Origin: an uncultured beta proteobacterium
GTDB lineage: Bacteria; Pseudomonadota; Gammaproteobacteria; Burkholderiales; Burkholderiaceae
Length of the DNA stretch: 34,619 bases
Assembly: GCA_903837335.1 (NCBI GenBank)
Contig: CAILUH010000245.1
Location: 1-34,619, forward strand
Reading direction: 5' to 3'
The notes under the pieces were generated by a model. The model did no database searches. It saw nothing but the letters and a program-made list of their open reading frames with translations, and was not told the origin of the DNA. The translations under genes and the position numbers were made by a program. This document shows, in pieces, positions 13,394 through 23,363 of this stretch. Each line of letters opens with the position of its first letter. The stretch's first letter is position 1.

Positions 13394-14200
13394 TTATTTT
13401 GCTTGAATATTGCTTGGAGGAGCAGTTGAATCGGGCATATCACCAGAGCGGATATTGGTGACGACGGGCGCATCGGGAAGTGATGTAATCGGTACAACAC
13501 CAGCAGACTGGGATGCCTTAGCCGCTTCAGCTTCCTTGGCGGCAGTTTCTATGGCGACTGCTTGCGCGAGTTCTTGCTCTAAGGGGCCAGCCGACTGTGG
13601 CGTCCTAAAGGGGGTCATGGTGCCCTCATCACCGGTAATAGGTCCACCTTGAGGAAGGCTTTGCACAAGTAGCTCAGGCTCCGCTACGGGGGCTGGGCCT
13701 TTATTTGTGCCGGTTAAGTATTGCCAAAAAGTGCGCTTGCGTTTGGCATAGTTGTCGATTTCCGCAACCAACTCGGTTTCGGTTGGCAACGTGTTACCTT
13801 CAAATTTAATGACTTTATTATCGGCAAAAATAATCGTGACCAGACGCTCCTGACTAATTTTTTGACCTTCACGCTTAAATTCAAATACGTAATCCCAGCG
13901 ATTAGCATGAAAATAATCGGCCAATAAAGACGTGCCCATAATTTGCTGCACTTGTTCGCGAGTTAAGCCTAGTTGTAGTTTGGCGTACTGTTCGCTAGAA
14001 ATAAAATTGCCTTGAACCACATCGGGTACGTAAGGTCTAAAAATGCGATTAACCCAATCACGCTGGACATTTTCGACGCTTGGAATACATCCTGTCAGCA
14101 CGAAAACACTAGCCAAACCACCCACTAGGAGGGGGCTAAGGAAAACCCTTAAAGCGCGAAGAAAACAGAAAAAACGCATTTGCATGGCAAGCCGTATCAT
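13394..14200 (-). CDS. bamE: Outer membrane protein assembly factor BamE (SmpA/OmlA) with an Ala/Pro-rich C-terminal extension
   Basis: Lipobox [50 protein letters not shown] is the BamE core; divergent from fur. Start could be 14200, 14185 or 14179. Confidence 0.93.
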   Translation of the reverse strand: MIRLAMQMRFFCFLRALRVFLSPLLVGGLASVFVLTGCIPSVENVQRDWVNRIFRPYVPDVVQGNFISSEQYAKLQLGLTREQVQQIMGTSLLADYFHANRWDYVFEFKREGQKISQERLVTIIFADNKVIKFEGNTLPTETELVAEIDNYAKRKRTFWQYLTGTNKGPAPVAEPELLVQSLPQGGPITGDEGTMTPFRTPQSAGPLEQELAQAVAIETAAKEAEAAKASQSAGVVPITSLPDAPVVTNIRSGDMPDSTAPPSNIQAK

Positions 14201-14229
14201 TAAGTGTTTGATTTTAGCGCCTGCTTGAT

Positions 14230-14679
14230 ATGAACCACTCGACTACCCCTTCTAACCTCCGTGAAATTGGCCTGAAAGCCACTGGGCCAAGGATGAAGAT
14301 TTTGAACTTTTTCCACCAAAATCCAGCCTCCCACTTCAGTGCCGAAGAGGTATTTATGGCCCTGACCCAAGAAGACCAAGAAATTGGCTTAGCTACCGTC
14401 TATCGGGTCTTAACCCAATTTGAACAAGCTGGCCTCTTATTACGCAGCCATTTTGAATCGAGCAAAGGTGACAGCCGCGCTATTTATGAATTAAACGAGG
14501 GTAACCATCACGACCATTTGGTTTGTCTTGACTGTGGTCATGTCGAAGAATTTGTTGATGAAGCAATTGAGCGTCGCCAAAAAGATATTGCTAAAAATCT
14601 CGGCTTTAAATTGCAAGAGCATGCTTTAGCAATGTATGGTCATTGCCAAAAAAAGAACTGTCGCAATAAATTAAAGTAG
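14230..14679 (+). CDS. fur: Ferric uptake regulator
   Basis: LREIGLKATGPRMKILNFF, FSAEEVFMAL, GLATVYRVLTQFEQAGLL, NHHDHLVCLDCGHVEEFVDEAIE. Confidence 0.98.
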   Translation: MNHSTTPSNLREIGLKATGPRMKILNFFHQNPASHFSAEEVFMALTQEDQEIGLATVYRVLTQFEQAGLLLRSHFESSKGDSRAIYELNEGNHHDHLVCLDCGHVEEFVDEAIERRQKDIAKNLGFKLQEHALAMYGHCQKKNCRNKLK

Positions 14680-14720
14680 TTGCTACTATCCTGTGCTACA
14701 AAATTAAATTGCTTGTGATA

Positions 14721-15737
14721 CTAGTGAACAGCCATGAGCGCTTCTGCGGCATTCAGCATTTGCGTTGAATAACCCCACTCGTTGTCATACCAAGCCAAGA
14801 CCTTCACTAATTTCCCATCCGCCGATACGCGAGTTTGAGTGGCGTCGAAAATACTAGCGCGCGGATCATGATTAAAGTCGATAGAGACTAAAGGCAGTAT
14901 ATTAAAACCTAAAATGCCTTTTAATTCGTTTTCACTCGCAGCTTGCAAAATCGCATTGACTTCAGCCACCGTAGTTGCATGCTTGGGTACAAAGGTGAGA
15001 TCGACTACTGAGACATTAATAGTGGGTACCCGCATGGCAAAGCCATCAAAGCGTCCTAGCAATTCGGGCAAGACTAAGCCAATGGCTTTTGCAGCACCGG
15101 TTTTTGTGGGAATCATGCTGCTCACTGCAGAGCGAGCACGGCGCATATCCTTGTGATACACGTCAGTTAATACTTGATCGTTGGTAAAAGCATGAATCGT
15201 CGTCATCAGGCCAGATTCAATGCCGATTTTTTCAAGCAAAGGCTTGACCAAAGGCGCCAAACAATTGGTTGTACAACTCGCATTTGAGACTACGATATCA
15301 GTGGGCTTTAAGACCGCTTGATTGACCCCATACACAATCGTCGCATCCACATCTTTTTCTCCGGGCGCTGAGATTAAAACCTTCTTAGCACCTTGCTGGA
15401 TATGCACTAGCGCTTTTTCTTTGGAAGTAAATTTACCGGAGCACTCGAGAACTAAATCAACGCCTAATTCACCCCAAGGGGTTTCGAGTGGATTGCGAGT
15501 GGAAAACATCTTGATGCGATCACCATTGACAATCATGTCATTGCCATCAAGCGCAACCTGCAAAGGGAAACGCCCATGGGCCGAATCGTATTGCGTTAAA
15601 TGGGCATTGACATCTAGACTACCCATGGCATTAATCGCCACAATTTGGATATCGCGCTTGGGTTGCTCTTCGTACAATGCGCGCAAAATCATTCTGCCAA
15701 TACGCCCATAGCCATTAATTGCAATTCGAATTGTCAT
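14721..15737 (-). CDS. gap: Glyceraldehyde-3-phosphate dehydrogenase
   Basis: [35 protein letters not shown] active site, [23 protein letters not shown] Shine-Dalgarno upstream. Confidence 0.98.
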   Translation of the reverse strand: MTIRIAINGYGRIGRMILRALYEEQPKRDIQIVAINAMGSLDVNAHLTQYDSAHGRFPLQVALDGNDMIVNGDRIKMFSTRNPLETPWGELGVDLVLECSGKFTSKEKALVHIQQGAKKVLISAPGEKDVDATIVYGVNQAVLKPTDIVVSNASCTTNCLAPLVKPLLEKIGIESGLMTTIHAFTNDQVLTDVYHKDMRRARSAVSSMIPTKTGAAKAIGLVLPELLGRFDGFAMRVPTINVSVVDLTFVPKHATTVAEVNAILQAASENELKGILGFNILPLVSIDFNHDPRASIFDATQTRVSADGKLVKVLAWYDNEWGYSTQMLNAAEALMAVH

Positions 15738-15758
15738 GCTAGTTCCTCATTCTCTTTA

Positions 15759-17768
15759 CTAATCGTGCTTGGCAATACATTGCTGCACGGTTTTACTGAT
15801 TTGCTCCACCGTTAAGCCAAAATAGGCATATAACTCGGGCGCTGGTGCCGATTCACCGAAGGTATCGACGCCGTGTACCGCGGCACAACCATACTTCCAC
15901 CAAAAATCAGTTACCCCAGCTTCAATAGCAATGCGGGGTACTTGCGGTGGCAATACTTGCGCTTTGTAAGTCGCACTCTGCTGATCAAAGAGATTGGTGC
16001 AGGCCACCGATACCACCCGAATTGATCGGCCTTGCTGCGTAAGGTTAGCGGCGGTTTGCAAAGCTAGACTGACTTCTGAGCCAGAAGCCATAATGACGGC
16101 GTCGAGTTTGCCGTTGCCTTCCTGCAATACATAAGCACCACGTTGAATCTGGGCAATTTGCTGTGCATTGCGCGGCACAAAGGGGCAATTTTGCCGGCTA
16201 AAAATTAATGCGCTCGGACCATTTTGACGCTCGAGGGCTGTGCCCCAAGCTACTGCACTTTCGGTCGTATCACAAGGACGCCAGACCATTAAATTGGGGA
16301 TTAAACGTAAGCTGGCGACTTGCTCGATCGCTTGATGGGTTGGTCCGTCTTCACCCAAGCCAATCGAGTCGTGTGTAAACACAAATAACACCCGAATTTT
16401 CATTAGCGCTGCCATCCGAATAGCATTGCGACTGTAATCGGAAAAAGTTAAAAATGTACCGCCAAAAGGAATATAGCCGCCATGCAATGCCATGCCATTC
16501 ATGATGGCGCTCATACCAAATTCGCGGACTCCATAATTAATATGGTTGCCCCACTGATTTGCGCGCACGGGTTTACAAGCATTCCAATTGGTTAAATTAG
16601 AACCTGTTAAATCGGCTGAACCGCCTATAAGCTCAGGAACGGCAGGGGCTAAGGCGGTGATGGCATTTTGACTTGCTTTGCGCGTAGCAATCGTTTCCGC
16701 TTTACTTTGACATAGCGCAATGTAATCACTTAACGTTTTAGCGAAGTTATTAGCCAGTTTGCCTTGCATGCGGCGTAGCAATTCAGCTGCTAACTCGGGA
16801 TAGGCTTGGCGATACGCGGCGAATTGTTTTTCCCAGCTAGCTTGCGCAGCTTTACCGCGTGCTTGAAAATTCCACGCAGCTAATAAATCTTGCGGGATTT
16901 CAAAGGGGGCATGTGGCCATTCAAGCGCCAAGCGCGTAGCAGCGATTTCCTCTGCACCCAAAGGTGAGCCATGCACTTTATCGCTACCCGCCATATTCGG
17001 CGAGCCATAACCGATAGCGGTTTTACAGCAAATTAGGGTTGGCTTATCACTCTGTTTGGCTTGCTCTAAAGCACGCGAGACTGCGGCAGCATTATGGCCA
17101 TCGATATTACGCAGCACATTCCAACCATAAGCTTCAAACCGTTGTGGGGTGTCTTCACTAAACCAAGGGCCGACTTTGCCATCAATGGAAATGCCATTGT
17201 CATCCCACAGAGCAATTAACTTACTCAATTTTAAGGTTCCAGCCAAGGCACATGATTCGTGGCTGATACCTTCCATTAAACAGCCGTCACCCAAAAATGC
17301 ATAGGTGTAATGATCAATGATGTCAAACCCAGGGCGATTAAATTCTGCGGCCAATAATTTTTCAGCTAAGGCCATACCCACTGCATTTGAAATGCCTTGA
17401 CCTAATGGCCCTGTAGTTGTCTCAACCCCTGGCGTAATACCAAACTCTGGATGGCCTGGGGTTTTACTGTGCAACTGACGAAAGTTTTTTAATTCACTAA
17501 TGGGTAAATCATAGCCAGAAAGATGCAACAAGGAATACAGCAACATCGAGCCATGACCGTTTGAAAGCACAAAGCGGTCGCGATTTAGCCACTGTGGATC
17601 ACTAGGGTTATGTTTTAAATGTTGATCCCATAAAGCGACTGCAATATCAGCCATCCCCATGGGCATTCCCGGATGACCTGAGTTGGCTTTTTGTACTGCA
17701 TCCATCGCTAAATGCCGTATGGCATTTGCCATGCGGATTTGTAATATTGGATTTGGGGGATTTGGCAT
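15759..17768 (-). CDS. tkt: Transketolase
   Basis: 669 aa. [68 protein letters not shown]. Confidence 0.98.
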   Translation of the reverse strand: MPNPPNPILQIRMANAIRHLAMDAVQKANSGHPGMPMGMADIAVALWDQHLKHNPSDPQWLNRDRFVLSNGHGSMLLYSLLHLSGYDLPISELKNFRQLHSKTPGHPEFGITPGVETTTGPLGQGISNAVGMALAEKLLAAEFNRPGFDIIDHYTYAFLGDGCLMEGISHESCALAGTLKLSKLIALWDDNGISIDGKVGPWFSEDTPQRFEAYGWNVLRNIDGHNAAAVSRALEQAKQSDKPTLICCKTAIGYGSPNMAGSDKVHGSPLGAEEIAATRLALEWPHAPFEIPQDLLAAWNFQARGKAAQASWEKQFAAYRQAYPELAAELLRRMQGKLANNFAKTLSDYIALCQSKAETIATRKASQNAITALAPAVPELIGGSADLTGSNLTNWNACKPVRANQWGNHINYGVREFGMSAIMNGMALHGGYIPFGGTFLTFSDYSRNAIRMAALMKIRVLFVFTHDSIGLGEDGPTHQAIEQVASLRLIPNLMVWRPCDTTESAVAWGTALERQNGPSALIFSRQNCPFVPRNAQQIAQIQRGAYVLQEGNGKLDAVIMASGSEVSLALQTAANLTQQGRSIRVVSVACTNLFDQQSATYKAQVLPPQVPRIAIEAGVTDFWWKYGCAAVHGVDTFGESAPAPELYAYFGLTVEQISKTVQQCIAKHD

Positions 17769-17785
17769 CGTTAGTCTGAATTTCG

Positions 17786-17796
17786 CTATATATTAG
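17786..17796. promoter_or_regulatory. Overlapping bidirectional -10-like element between tkt and rsmE (CTATATATTAG)
   Basis: Plus strand TATATA/TATATT toward rsmE; minus strand TAATAT toward tkt. Start codons only 31 bp apart. Confidence 0.45.
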
Positions 17797-17799
17797 GTA

Positions 17800-18537
17800 A
17801 TGCCTCAATTTTATCTTCCCCCGCCCTGGATTTCGGAAAAACCGCTTAGTTTGCCCACTGAATTAGTGCACCACTTGCGGGTCCGGCGCATTCAAACAGG
17901 TGAAACTATCCCTATTTTTGATGGTGCAGGCATGGTTGCCAAAGCCACTATTCTTGAATTAGGAAATAAATCAGGCTTGGCTTCACTTAGCGCTATTCAT
18001 TTAGATCGGCAGCGTGAATCCCCTTATGCAATTATGCTTGCTCAGGCCTTAGCCGGGGGCGACAAAATGGATTGGATTGTCGAAAAAGCAGTTGAAACTG
18101 GGGTTCAATCGATCGTGCCCTTGCAATGTGAGCGCTCGCTATTAAAACTGCTGCGCGCAAGCGATGCTGACCGGGCGGCAAAACGTCGTCTGCATTGGGC
18201 AGGTATTGTGCAAGCAGCGTGTGAGCAATGTGACCGTACCGTCTTGCCAACCCTAGAACCCATCCAGAGTTTTGAAACTTTCTTGACAACCCAGCCGGCA
18301 CCCGTTTTAAAACTATTACTCAGCCCTGATGCCAAAGTTCACTTAGCCGATGTTTTAGCTGCTACACCACCGCAAAATTGTATTTTGATGATTGGACCTG
18401 AGGGCGGTCATTCACCTGCTGAAGAAGCACTAGCCATAGCCGCGGGCTACCAATTACTGTCTTTAGGAGAGCGTATTTTACGCACAGAAACTGCTGGAAT
18501 TGTGGCGATTACAACCGTACATGCAATCTGGCGCTAA
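17800..18537 (+). CDS. rsmE: 16S rRNA (uracil-1498-N3)-methyltransferase RsmE
   Basis: HHLRVRR, ALAGGDKMDWIVEKAVETGVQSIVPLQCERS, ILMIGPEGGHSPAEE, SLGERILRTETAGIVAI. Confidence 0.96.
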   Translation: MPQFYLPPPWISEKPLSLPTELVHHLRVRRIQTGETIPIFDGAGMVAKATILELGNKSGLASLSAIHLDRQRESPYAIMLAQALAGGDKMDWIVEKAVETGVQSIVPLQCERSLLKLLRASDADRAAKRRLHWAGIVQAACEQCDRTVLPTLEPIQSFETFLTTQPAPVLKLLLSPDAKVHLADVLAATPPQNCILMIGPEGGHSPAEEALAIAAGYQLLSLGERILRTETAGIVAITTVHAIWR

Positions 18538-18550
18538 TGAACTCCGCAGC

Positions 18551-19174
18551 TTAGGCGAAAGAATAAAATACGCGATAAGGAACGCGACGCTCGGACCAAA
18601 AATCAACTGCATCCCGGAAAACATCGAGTAAGGTTTCGCGCGCCTCTTTATCAAATTTTTGTGTACAAGGCAGACCTTCGAGCACCACCACAAAGCCCGG
18701 TTGTGGCCCGGCTTTATCGACTAAGGTAGTTAAAGCATCTAACAAGGGATCAAAATTCTTCGCTTGTTGTTTGGTAAACATATAGGCATTAGCAATAGAC
18801 TCAAGGACTTCGCCTTTGGTCATCGCCTGCGCGCAATTGGTATACACAAAGTGTTGCCCAAGCTCACTGGCGGCCTCCATGAGGTCGTTAGTCCGAAAAG
18901 CCCGGATCGATTGCACAATATTGGGACGCACACTACGAAGCATGGCAGGTGGTCCTGCATCCCGAATGGCTAAAGCTGCACGCCAAGAAGCTGTCACTTT
19001 TTTCCCCAAAACTTGATTTGCTGCAAAGGTTTGTAAATGAGATAAACCGCCCTGCGCATAAATGCTGGCGGCCGAAGATTCAATTTCAGTTCGGTCGCTG
19101 TTATCCCATTCTTCCGCACGGCTATGGTCTTCTAAGCTTACTGAAGAGTTATTTTCAGGAAGGGTATTCATCAT
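18551..19174 (-). CDS. Barstar-family protein (ribonuclease-inhibitor fold) with long N-terminal extension
   Basis: C-terminal about 85 aa (NAYMFTKQQAKNFDPLLDALTTLVDKAGPQPGFVVVLEGLPC...FRDAVDFWSERRVPYRVFYSF) matches the barstar pattern. Start set at ATG 19174; the ORF-track start at 19201 is TTG. Confidence 0.7.
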   Translation of the reverse strand: MMNTLPENNSSVSLEDHSRAEEWDNSDRTEIESSAASIYAQGGLSHLQTFAANQVLGKKVTASWRAALAIRDAGPPAMLRSVRPNIVQSIRAFRTNDLMEAASELGQHFVYTNCAQAMTKGEVLESIANAYMFTKQQAKNFDPLLDALTTLVDKAGPQPGFVVVLEGLPCTQKFDKEARETLLDVFRDAVDFWSERRVPYRVFYSFA

Positions 19175-19310
19175 GAATAGGAGATTAACCCGAACCGGCA
19201 ATCAAATCAAGCCTCAATATGGTGATTTTTAGCTAAGTATATGATTTTATTAGATAAAATTATATGGATTTATTCGCTAACCTAAGCCTAAGAGGGGTAT
19301 TTTTAGACCC

Positions 19311-21635
19311 TTAAATGAGTCCTCGAGCATGGCTGGCAGCTTCTACGACCGCCAGGGTTGTCACATTCACAATGCGCCTTACGGTGGCTGCGGGAGTCAA
19401 AATATGCACTGGCTTGGCCACCCCTAACAAGAGAGGTCCAATTGCAATGCCATTACCAGCAGCGGTTTTTAACAAATTATAAGAAATATTGGCGGCATCA
19501 ATATTGGGTAAGACCAATAAATTGGCCTCGCCACGCAAGGTTGATGATGTCACTGCAGCGGCACGAATTTCCGGATCGAGCGCGCAATCACCGTGCATTT
19601 CCCCGTCTACTTCTAGGGTTGGTGCTAACTGCTTTAACAAAGCTAACACGGTGCGCATTTTGAGCGCTGAAGGTGAATCGCTAGAACCAAAATTGGAGTG
19701 CGAAAGTAAAGCCACTTTAGGCACAATGCCTAACTTGCGTAACTCACCAGCTGCCATCAGGGTAATTTCCGCTAATTGCTCGGCACTTGGATCCGCATTG
19801 ATATGGGTATCTACTAAGAAAATTTGCCGCCCTGGTAAAACTAAGCCGCTCATCGCGCCATAAACATTCGCTCCAGGCTCGCGCCCAATGACAGCATCGA
19901 TATATTGCAAATGCGTATTGACATCACTAATCGTGCCGCAAATCATGCCATCAGCAAACCCTTTGGTAATTAAGGTTGCGCCAATTAAGGTATTGCGTCG
20001 ACGCATTTCTAATTTAGCAAAAGATTCAGTCACGCCTTGGCGCTCAGTCAGCTTAAGATAATTCTGCCAAAAATCGCGGTAACGTGGATCGCTTTCAGGA
20101 TTAACCACCTCGATATCAGCATTCAGCTGCATCCGCAAACCAAATTTTTCGATGCGGTGCTCAATGACACTAGGTCGACCAATTAGGATGGGGGTAACTA
20201 AGCCCTCATCCAACATAATTTGTACTGCGCGCAAAACCCGTTCGTCCTCGCCCTCACTAAATACAATGCGCTTTTGATCAGCCGGAATTCGCTTTGCAAT
20301 GCTAAACAAGGGCTTCATCATGGTGCCCGAGTGATACACAAATTGCTGCAACTGATCACGATAGGCACTGAAATCTTTAATCGGTCGCAAGGCCACACCA
20401 TCATCCATCGCCGCTTTAGCTACGGCTGGAGCAATTACCGTTATTAAGCGGGGATCAAAGGGCTTGGGAATCAAATACTCAGGACCAAAGGAGAGGTTTT
20501 CAGTGCTGTATACCGCTGCGACTATATCGCTTTGCTCAGCTTGTGCCAGCTCTGCCACTGCTTTCACTGCGGCGATTTCCATGCCACGCGTAATGGTTGT
20601 TGCCCCCACATCGAGTGCCCCGCGAAAAATAAATGGAAAACACAGCACGTTGTTCACTTGATTCGGGTAATCGGTGCGCCCTGTTGCCATCACAGCATCT
20701 GGTCTTACTGCCTTCACTTCTTCAGGAAGGATTTCTGGTGTGGGATTCGCTAAGGCGTAAACCAAAGGCCGCTCAGCCATTTTTTTTACCATTTCTGGCT
20801 TGACGACTCCGCCAGCAGATAAGCCCAAGAAAATATCGGCACCTTCCATCACTTCGGACAAGGTCCGTAATTGCGTTACTTGTGCAAAAGGATCTTTTTG
20901 TGGATCCATTAATTCTTTGCGGCCTTCATACACCACACCAGCAATATCGGTGACCCAAATATGCTTACGGGGCAATCCTAAATCAACTAGCAAATCTAAG
21001 CAGGCTAAAGCCGCTGCGCCAGCGCCAGAAGTTACTAGCTTCACTTGCTTGAGATCTTTGCCAACTACCTTCAGGCCATTCAGAATTGCTGCTGCCACGA
21101 CAATTGCCGTGCCATGTTGATCATCATGAAAAACCGGAATTTTCATGCGTGCGCGTAATTTGCGCTCTACCACGAAGCAATCGGGGGCCTTGATATCTTC
21201 TAAATTAATACCGCCAAAAGTAGGCTCTAAAGCAGCAATGATCTCGACTAATTTATCGGGATCATTTTCATTTACTTCAATATCAAAGACATCAATGCCA
21301 GCGAATTTTTTGAATAGAACCGACTTTCCTTCCATCACGGGCTTACTTGCGAGTGGGCCAATATTACCTAAACCTAAAACTGCTGTGCCATTGGTAATTA
21401 CGCCTACCAAATTGCCACGCGCGGTGTAGCGAAATGCGTTTGTAGGATCGCGGGCAATTTCTTCGCATGCAGCGGCTACGCCGGGCGTGTAAGCCAAGGC
21501 TAAATCGCGTTGATTGGTTAATTGCTTGGTGGGGGCTATGGCAATTTTGCCAGGCGTTGGAAACTCGTGATACTGTAAAGCCGCCTCACGCAGGGCTTTA
21601 ATTTGCTGGTCTTTTGCGGTTTCTGCTGCACTCAT
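19311..21635 (-). CDS. maeB: NADP-dependent malic enzyme fused to a phosphotransacetylase-like domain
   Basis: [38 protein letters not shown], then PTA-like domain [28 protein letters not shown] at 21635 preferred over TTG at 21662. Confidence 0.97.
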   Translation of the reverse strand: MSAAETAKDQQIKALREAALQYHEFPTPGKIAIAPTKQLTNQRDLALAYTPGVAAACEEIARDPTNAFRYTARGNLVGVITNGTAVLGLGNIGPLASKPVMEGKSVLFKKFAGIDVFDIEVNENDPDKLVEIIAALEPTFGGINLEDIKAPDCFVVERKLRARMKIPVFHDDQHGTAIVVAAAILNGLKVVGKDLKQVKLVTSGAGAAALACLDLLVDLGLPRKHIWVTDIAGVVYEGRKELMDPQKDPFAQVTQLRTLSEVMEGADIFLGLSAGGVVKPEMVKKMAERPLVYALANPTPEILPEEVKAVRPDAVMATGRTDYPNQVNNVLCFPFIFRGALDVGATTITRGMEIAAVKAVAELAQAEQSDIVAAVYSTENLSFGPEYLIPKPFDPRLITVIAPAVAKAAMDDGVALRPIKDFSAYRDQLQQFVYHSGTMMKPLFSIAKRIPADQKRIVFSEGEDERVLRAVQIMLDEGLVTPILIGRPSVIEHRIEKFGLRMQLNADIEVVNPESDPRYRDFWQNYLKLTERQGVTESFAKLEMRRRNTLIGATLITKGFADGMICGTISDVNTHLQYIDAVIGREPGANVYGAMSGLVLPGRQIFLVDTHINADPSAEQLAEITLMAAGELRKLGIVPKVALLSHSNFGSSDSPSALKMRTVLALLKQLAPTLEVDGEMHGDCALDPEIRAAAVTSSTLRGEANLLVLPNIDAANISYNLLKTAAGNGIAIGPLLLGVAKPVHILTPAATVRRIVNVTTLAVVEAASHARGLI

Positions 21636-21690
21636 GCGCTCTCTCGTCTCAATCGAGCCCAATTTAAAGGTATTGGGGCTAAAAACCCCT

Positions 21691-21696
21691 ATTCTA
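21691..21696 (-). promoter_or_regulatory. Putative -10 element of maeB (TAGAAT)
   Basis: Minus strand GGACTAGAATAGGGG about 55 nt upstream of the preferred maeB ATG (21635). Confidence 0.3.
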
Positions 21697-21743
21697 GTCC
21701 TCCTACGCCATCTAGTCCTGCTGCTTAGTTGGCACTTGCAACA

Positions 21744-21749
21744 TAAAAT
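21744..21749 (+). promoter_or_regulatory. Putative -10 element of thiL (TAAAAT), 6 nt before ATG
   Basis: TAAAAT-AGCAAG-ATG. Confidence 0.4.
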
Positions 21750-21755
21750 AGCAAG

Positions 21756-22817
21756 ATGACTGCGCCAGCCAAACTTCCACTCGATTCCTCTCTGAGTTCA
21801 TCAATGAGTGAATTTGCCTTAATAGAGAAATACTTTAAGGCCGGCGCGAGCGCAATGGTGCCAGTAGCGAATCCTAACGCTAAGGATCACCTATCGGTTG
21901 CACTGGGTATTGGTGATGACTGTGCCCTACTCACAACATCTCAAGATGAATTAATGGCAATCAGCACTGATATGTTAGTGGAAGGGCGGCATTTTTTACC
22001 CGGCGTAAATCCGCAGTGGCTTGGACATAAAGCCTTAGCGGTAAACCTCTCAGACCTCGCAGCAATGGGTGCTCAACCGCTTGCCTTTACTTTAGCGCTC
22101 GCCTTGCCTGCGAGTGATCCTGGGTGGTTAGAAAATTTTAGTCGGGGTTTATTTCAGCTTGCTAAACAATTTAACTGTCATCTCATTGGCGGAGATACCA
22201 CGGCTGGGCCGCTGACAATTTCCATCACCATCATGGGTAGCGTGGGCAATCAGCAGGTACTGCGCCGCGAAGGAGCAAAGCTTGGTGATGATATTTGGGT
22301 CTCGGGTTGTGTCGGTGATGCACGCTTAGCGCTAGGCTCACTGCGTCAGGAGTGGTCAATTAGTGATCTTGCTTTAGCTAAGGTCTTACCACGTATGCAT
22401 TTGCCTACTCCACGCATTGCCTTGGGCCTCGGCTTACGGTCACTAGCCAGTGCCGCAATTGATATTTCCGATGGTCTCCTCGGTGATTTACGGCACCTCT
22501 TAAGAGCCTCCCATGTTGGCGCTGTAATTGACGTATCAGCGCTCCCAATTTCAGCTTCGCTAGCGCAGCAGCCCGAAACGATTCGCTGGCAATGTGCAGC
22601 TGCAGGCGGTGATGACTATGAATTATGTTTTACTGCTTCACCCGAGAAACGCGAACAAATAGAAGCCTTAAGTCAAAAATTATCCCTACCCTTAACGCGT
22701 ATAGGTTTTGTAAGTGAGTCTGCTGAAGCCGCAATCGATCTCTTGGATAGTCAAGGGCAAGCAATCGCAGCAAGCGTGACCGTAAATTTACTGCGCTCTT
22801 TTGATCACTTTGCATAA
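21756..22817 (+). CDS. thiL: Thiamine-monophosphate kinase
   Basis: SEFALIEKYF, GIGDDCALL, STDMLVEGRHF, GHKALAVNLSDLAAMGAQPLAFTLALALP, AIDISDGLLGDLRHLL. Confidence 0.97.
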   Translation: MTAPAKLPLDSSLSSSMSEFALIEKYFKAGASAMVPVANPNAKDHLSVALGIGDDCALLTTSQDELMAISTDMLVEGRHFLPGVNPQWLGHKALAVNLSDLAAMGAQPLAFTLALALPASDPGWLENFSRGLFQLAKQFNCHLIGGDTTAGPLTISITIMGSVGNQQVLRREGAKLGDDIWVSGCVGDARLALGSLRQEWSISDLALAKVLPRMHLPTPRIALGLGLRSLASAAIDISDGLLGDLRHLLRASHVGAVIDVSALPISASLAQQPETIRWQCAAAGGDDYELCFTASPEKREQIEALSQKLSLPLTRIGFVSESAEAAIDLLDSQGQAIAASVTVNLLRSFDHFA

Positions 22818-22823
22818 TTACTC

Positions 22824-23363
22824 ATGCTGATTCAATCCCAAGTCTCATTGCGCTGGATGCTGCAAACTGGCAACCGCACTTTAGCACTTGGCTTTGGCAG
22901 TGGCCTCAGCCCTTTCGCGCCAGGCACCCTTGGCACTTTATGGGCTTGGGCAACATTTTGGCTGGGCAACTATTTTTTTTCAGCTAACGACTGGGCTTGG
23001 ATTATTGCGCTTGGTTTCGTTTTTGGTTGTTGGCTTTGTGGTTCGGTAAGCAAAGAAATTGGTCAAGCTGATTTCGGCGGTATTGTCTGGGATGAAATCA
23101 TCGCCTTTTGGCTCATCTTATTTTTTATCATGCCTACAAACTATTGGATGCAAACTGCAGCCTTCGTTTTATTTCGCTTCTTTGATGCAGTCAAGCCTGG
23201 ACCAATCCATGTAGTAGATGGCTATTTTAAAAAAGTTCCTGTAGTAGAAAACCCCAACTTTTGGCAAACCCTATGGCCTGGTTTTGGCATCATGATTGAT
23301 GATGTCGTGGCAGCTTTTTTTACACTCTTAGTTATTGCTTTATTTCAGACGCTGGTATCTTGA
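22824..23363 (+). CDS. pgpA: Phosphatidylglycerophosphatase A
   Basis: GFGSGLSPFAPGTLGTLWAW, DFGGIVWDEIIAFWL, RFFDAVKPGPI, GFGIMIDDVVAA. Follows thiL. Confidence 0.95.
   Translation: MLIQSQVSLRWMLQTGNRTLALGFGSGLSPFAPGTLGTLWAWATFWLGNYFFSANDWAWIIALGFVFGCWLCGSVSKEIGQADFGGIVWDEIIAFWLILFFIMPTNYWMQTAAFVLFRFFDAVKPGPIHVVDGYFKKVPVVENPNFWQTLWPGFGIMIDDVVAAFFTLLVIALFQTLVS

Noticed and set aside
13390-13500. N-terminal extension of dapB predicted by the ORF track ([14 protein letters not shown]...)
   Set aside because: It lies inside bamE coding sequence; the conserved DapB N-terminus begins at ATG 13389.
15322-15711. 129-aa plus-strand ORF opposite gap
   Set aside because: Antisense to conserved GAPDH coding sequence; shadow ORF.
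19358-19863. Overlapping plus-strand ORFs (101 and 124 aa) opposite maeB, considered as a possible toxin partner for the barstar gene
   Set aside because: No barnase-like features, antisense to the conserved PTA domain of maeB, and no plausible promoter/RBS identified.
21675-21689. GGGG-CTAAAAA-CCCC hairpin upstream of maeB as a terminator or riboswitch
   Set aside because: Only a 4-bp stem, and it would straddle the TSS implied by the TAGAAT box at 21691-21696, so it is unlikely to form in the RNA.
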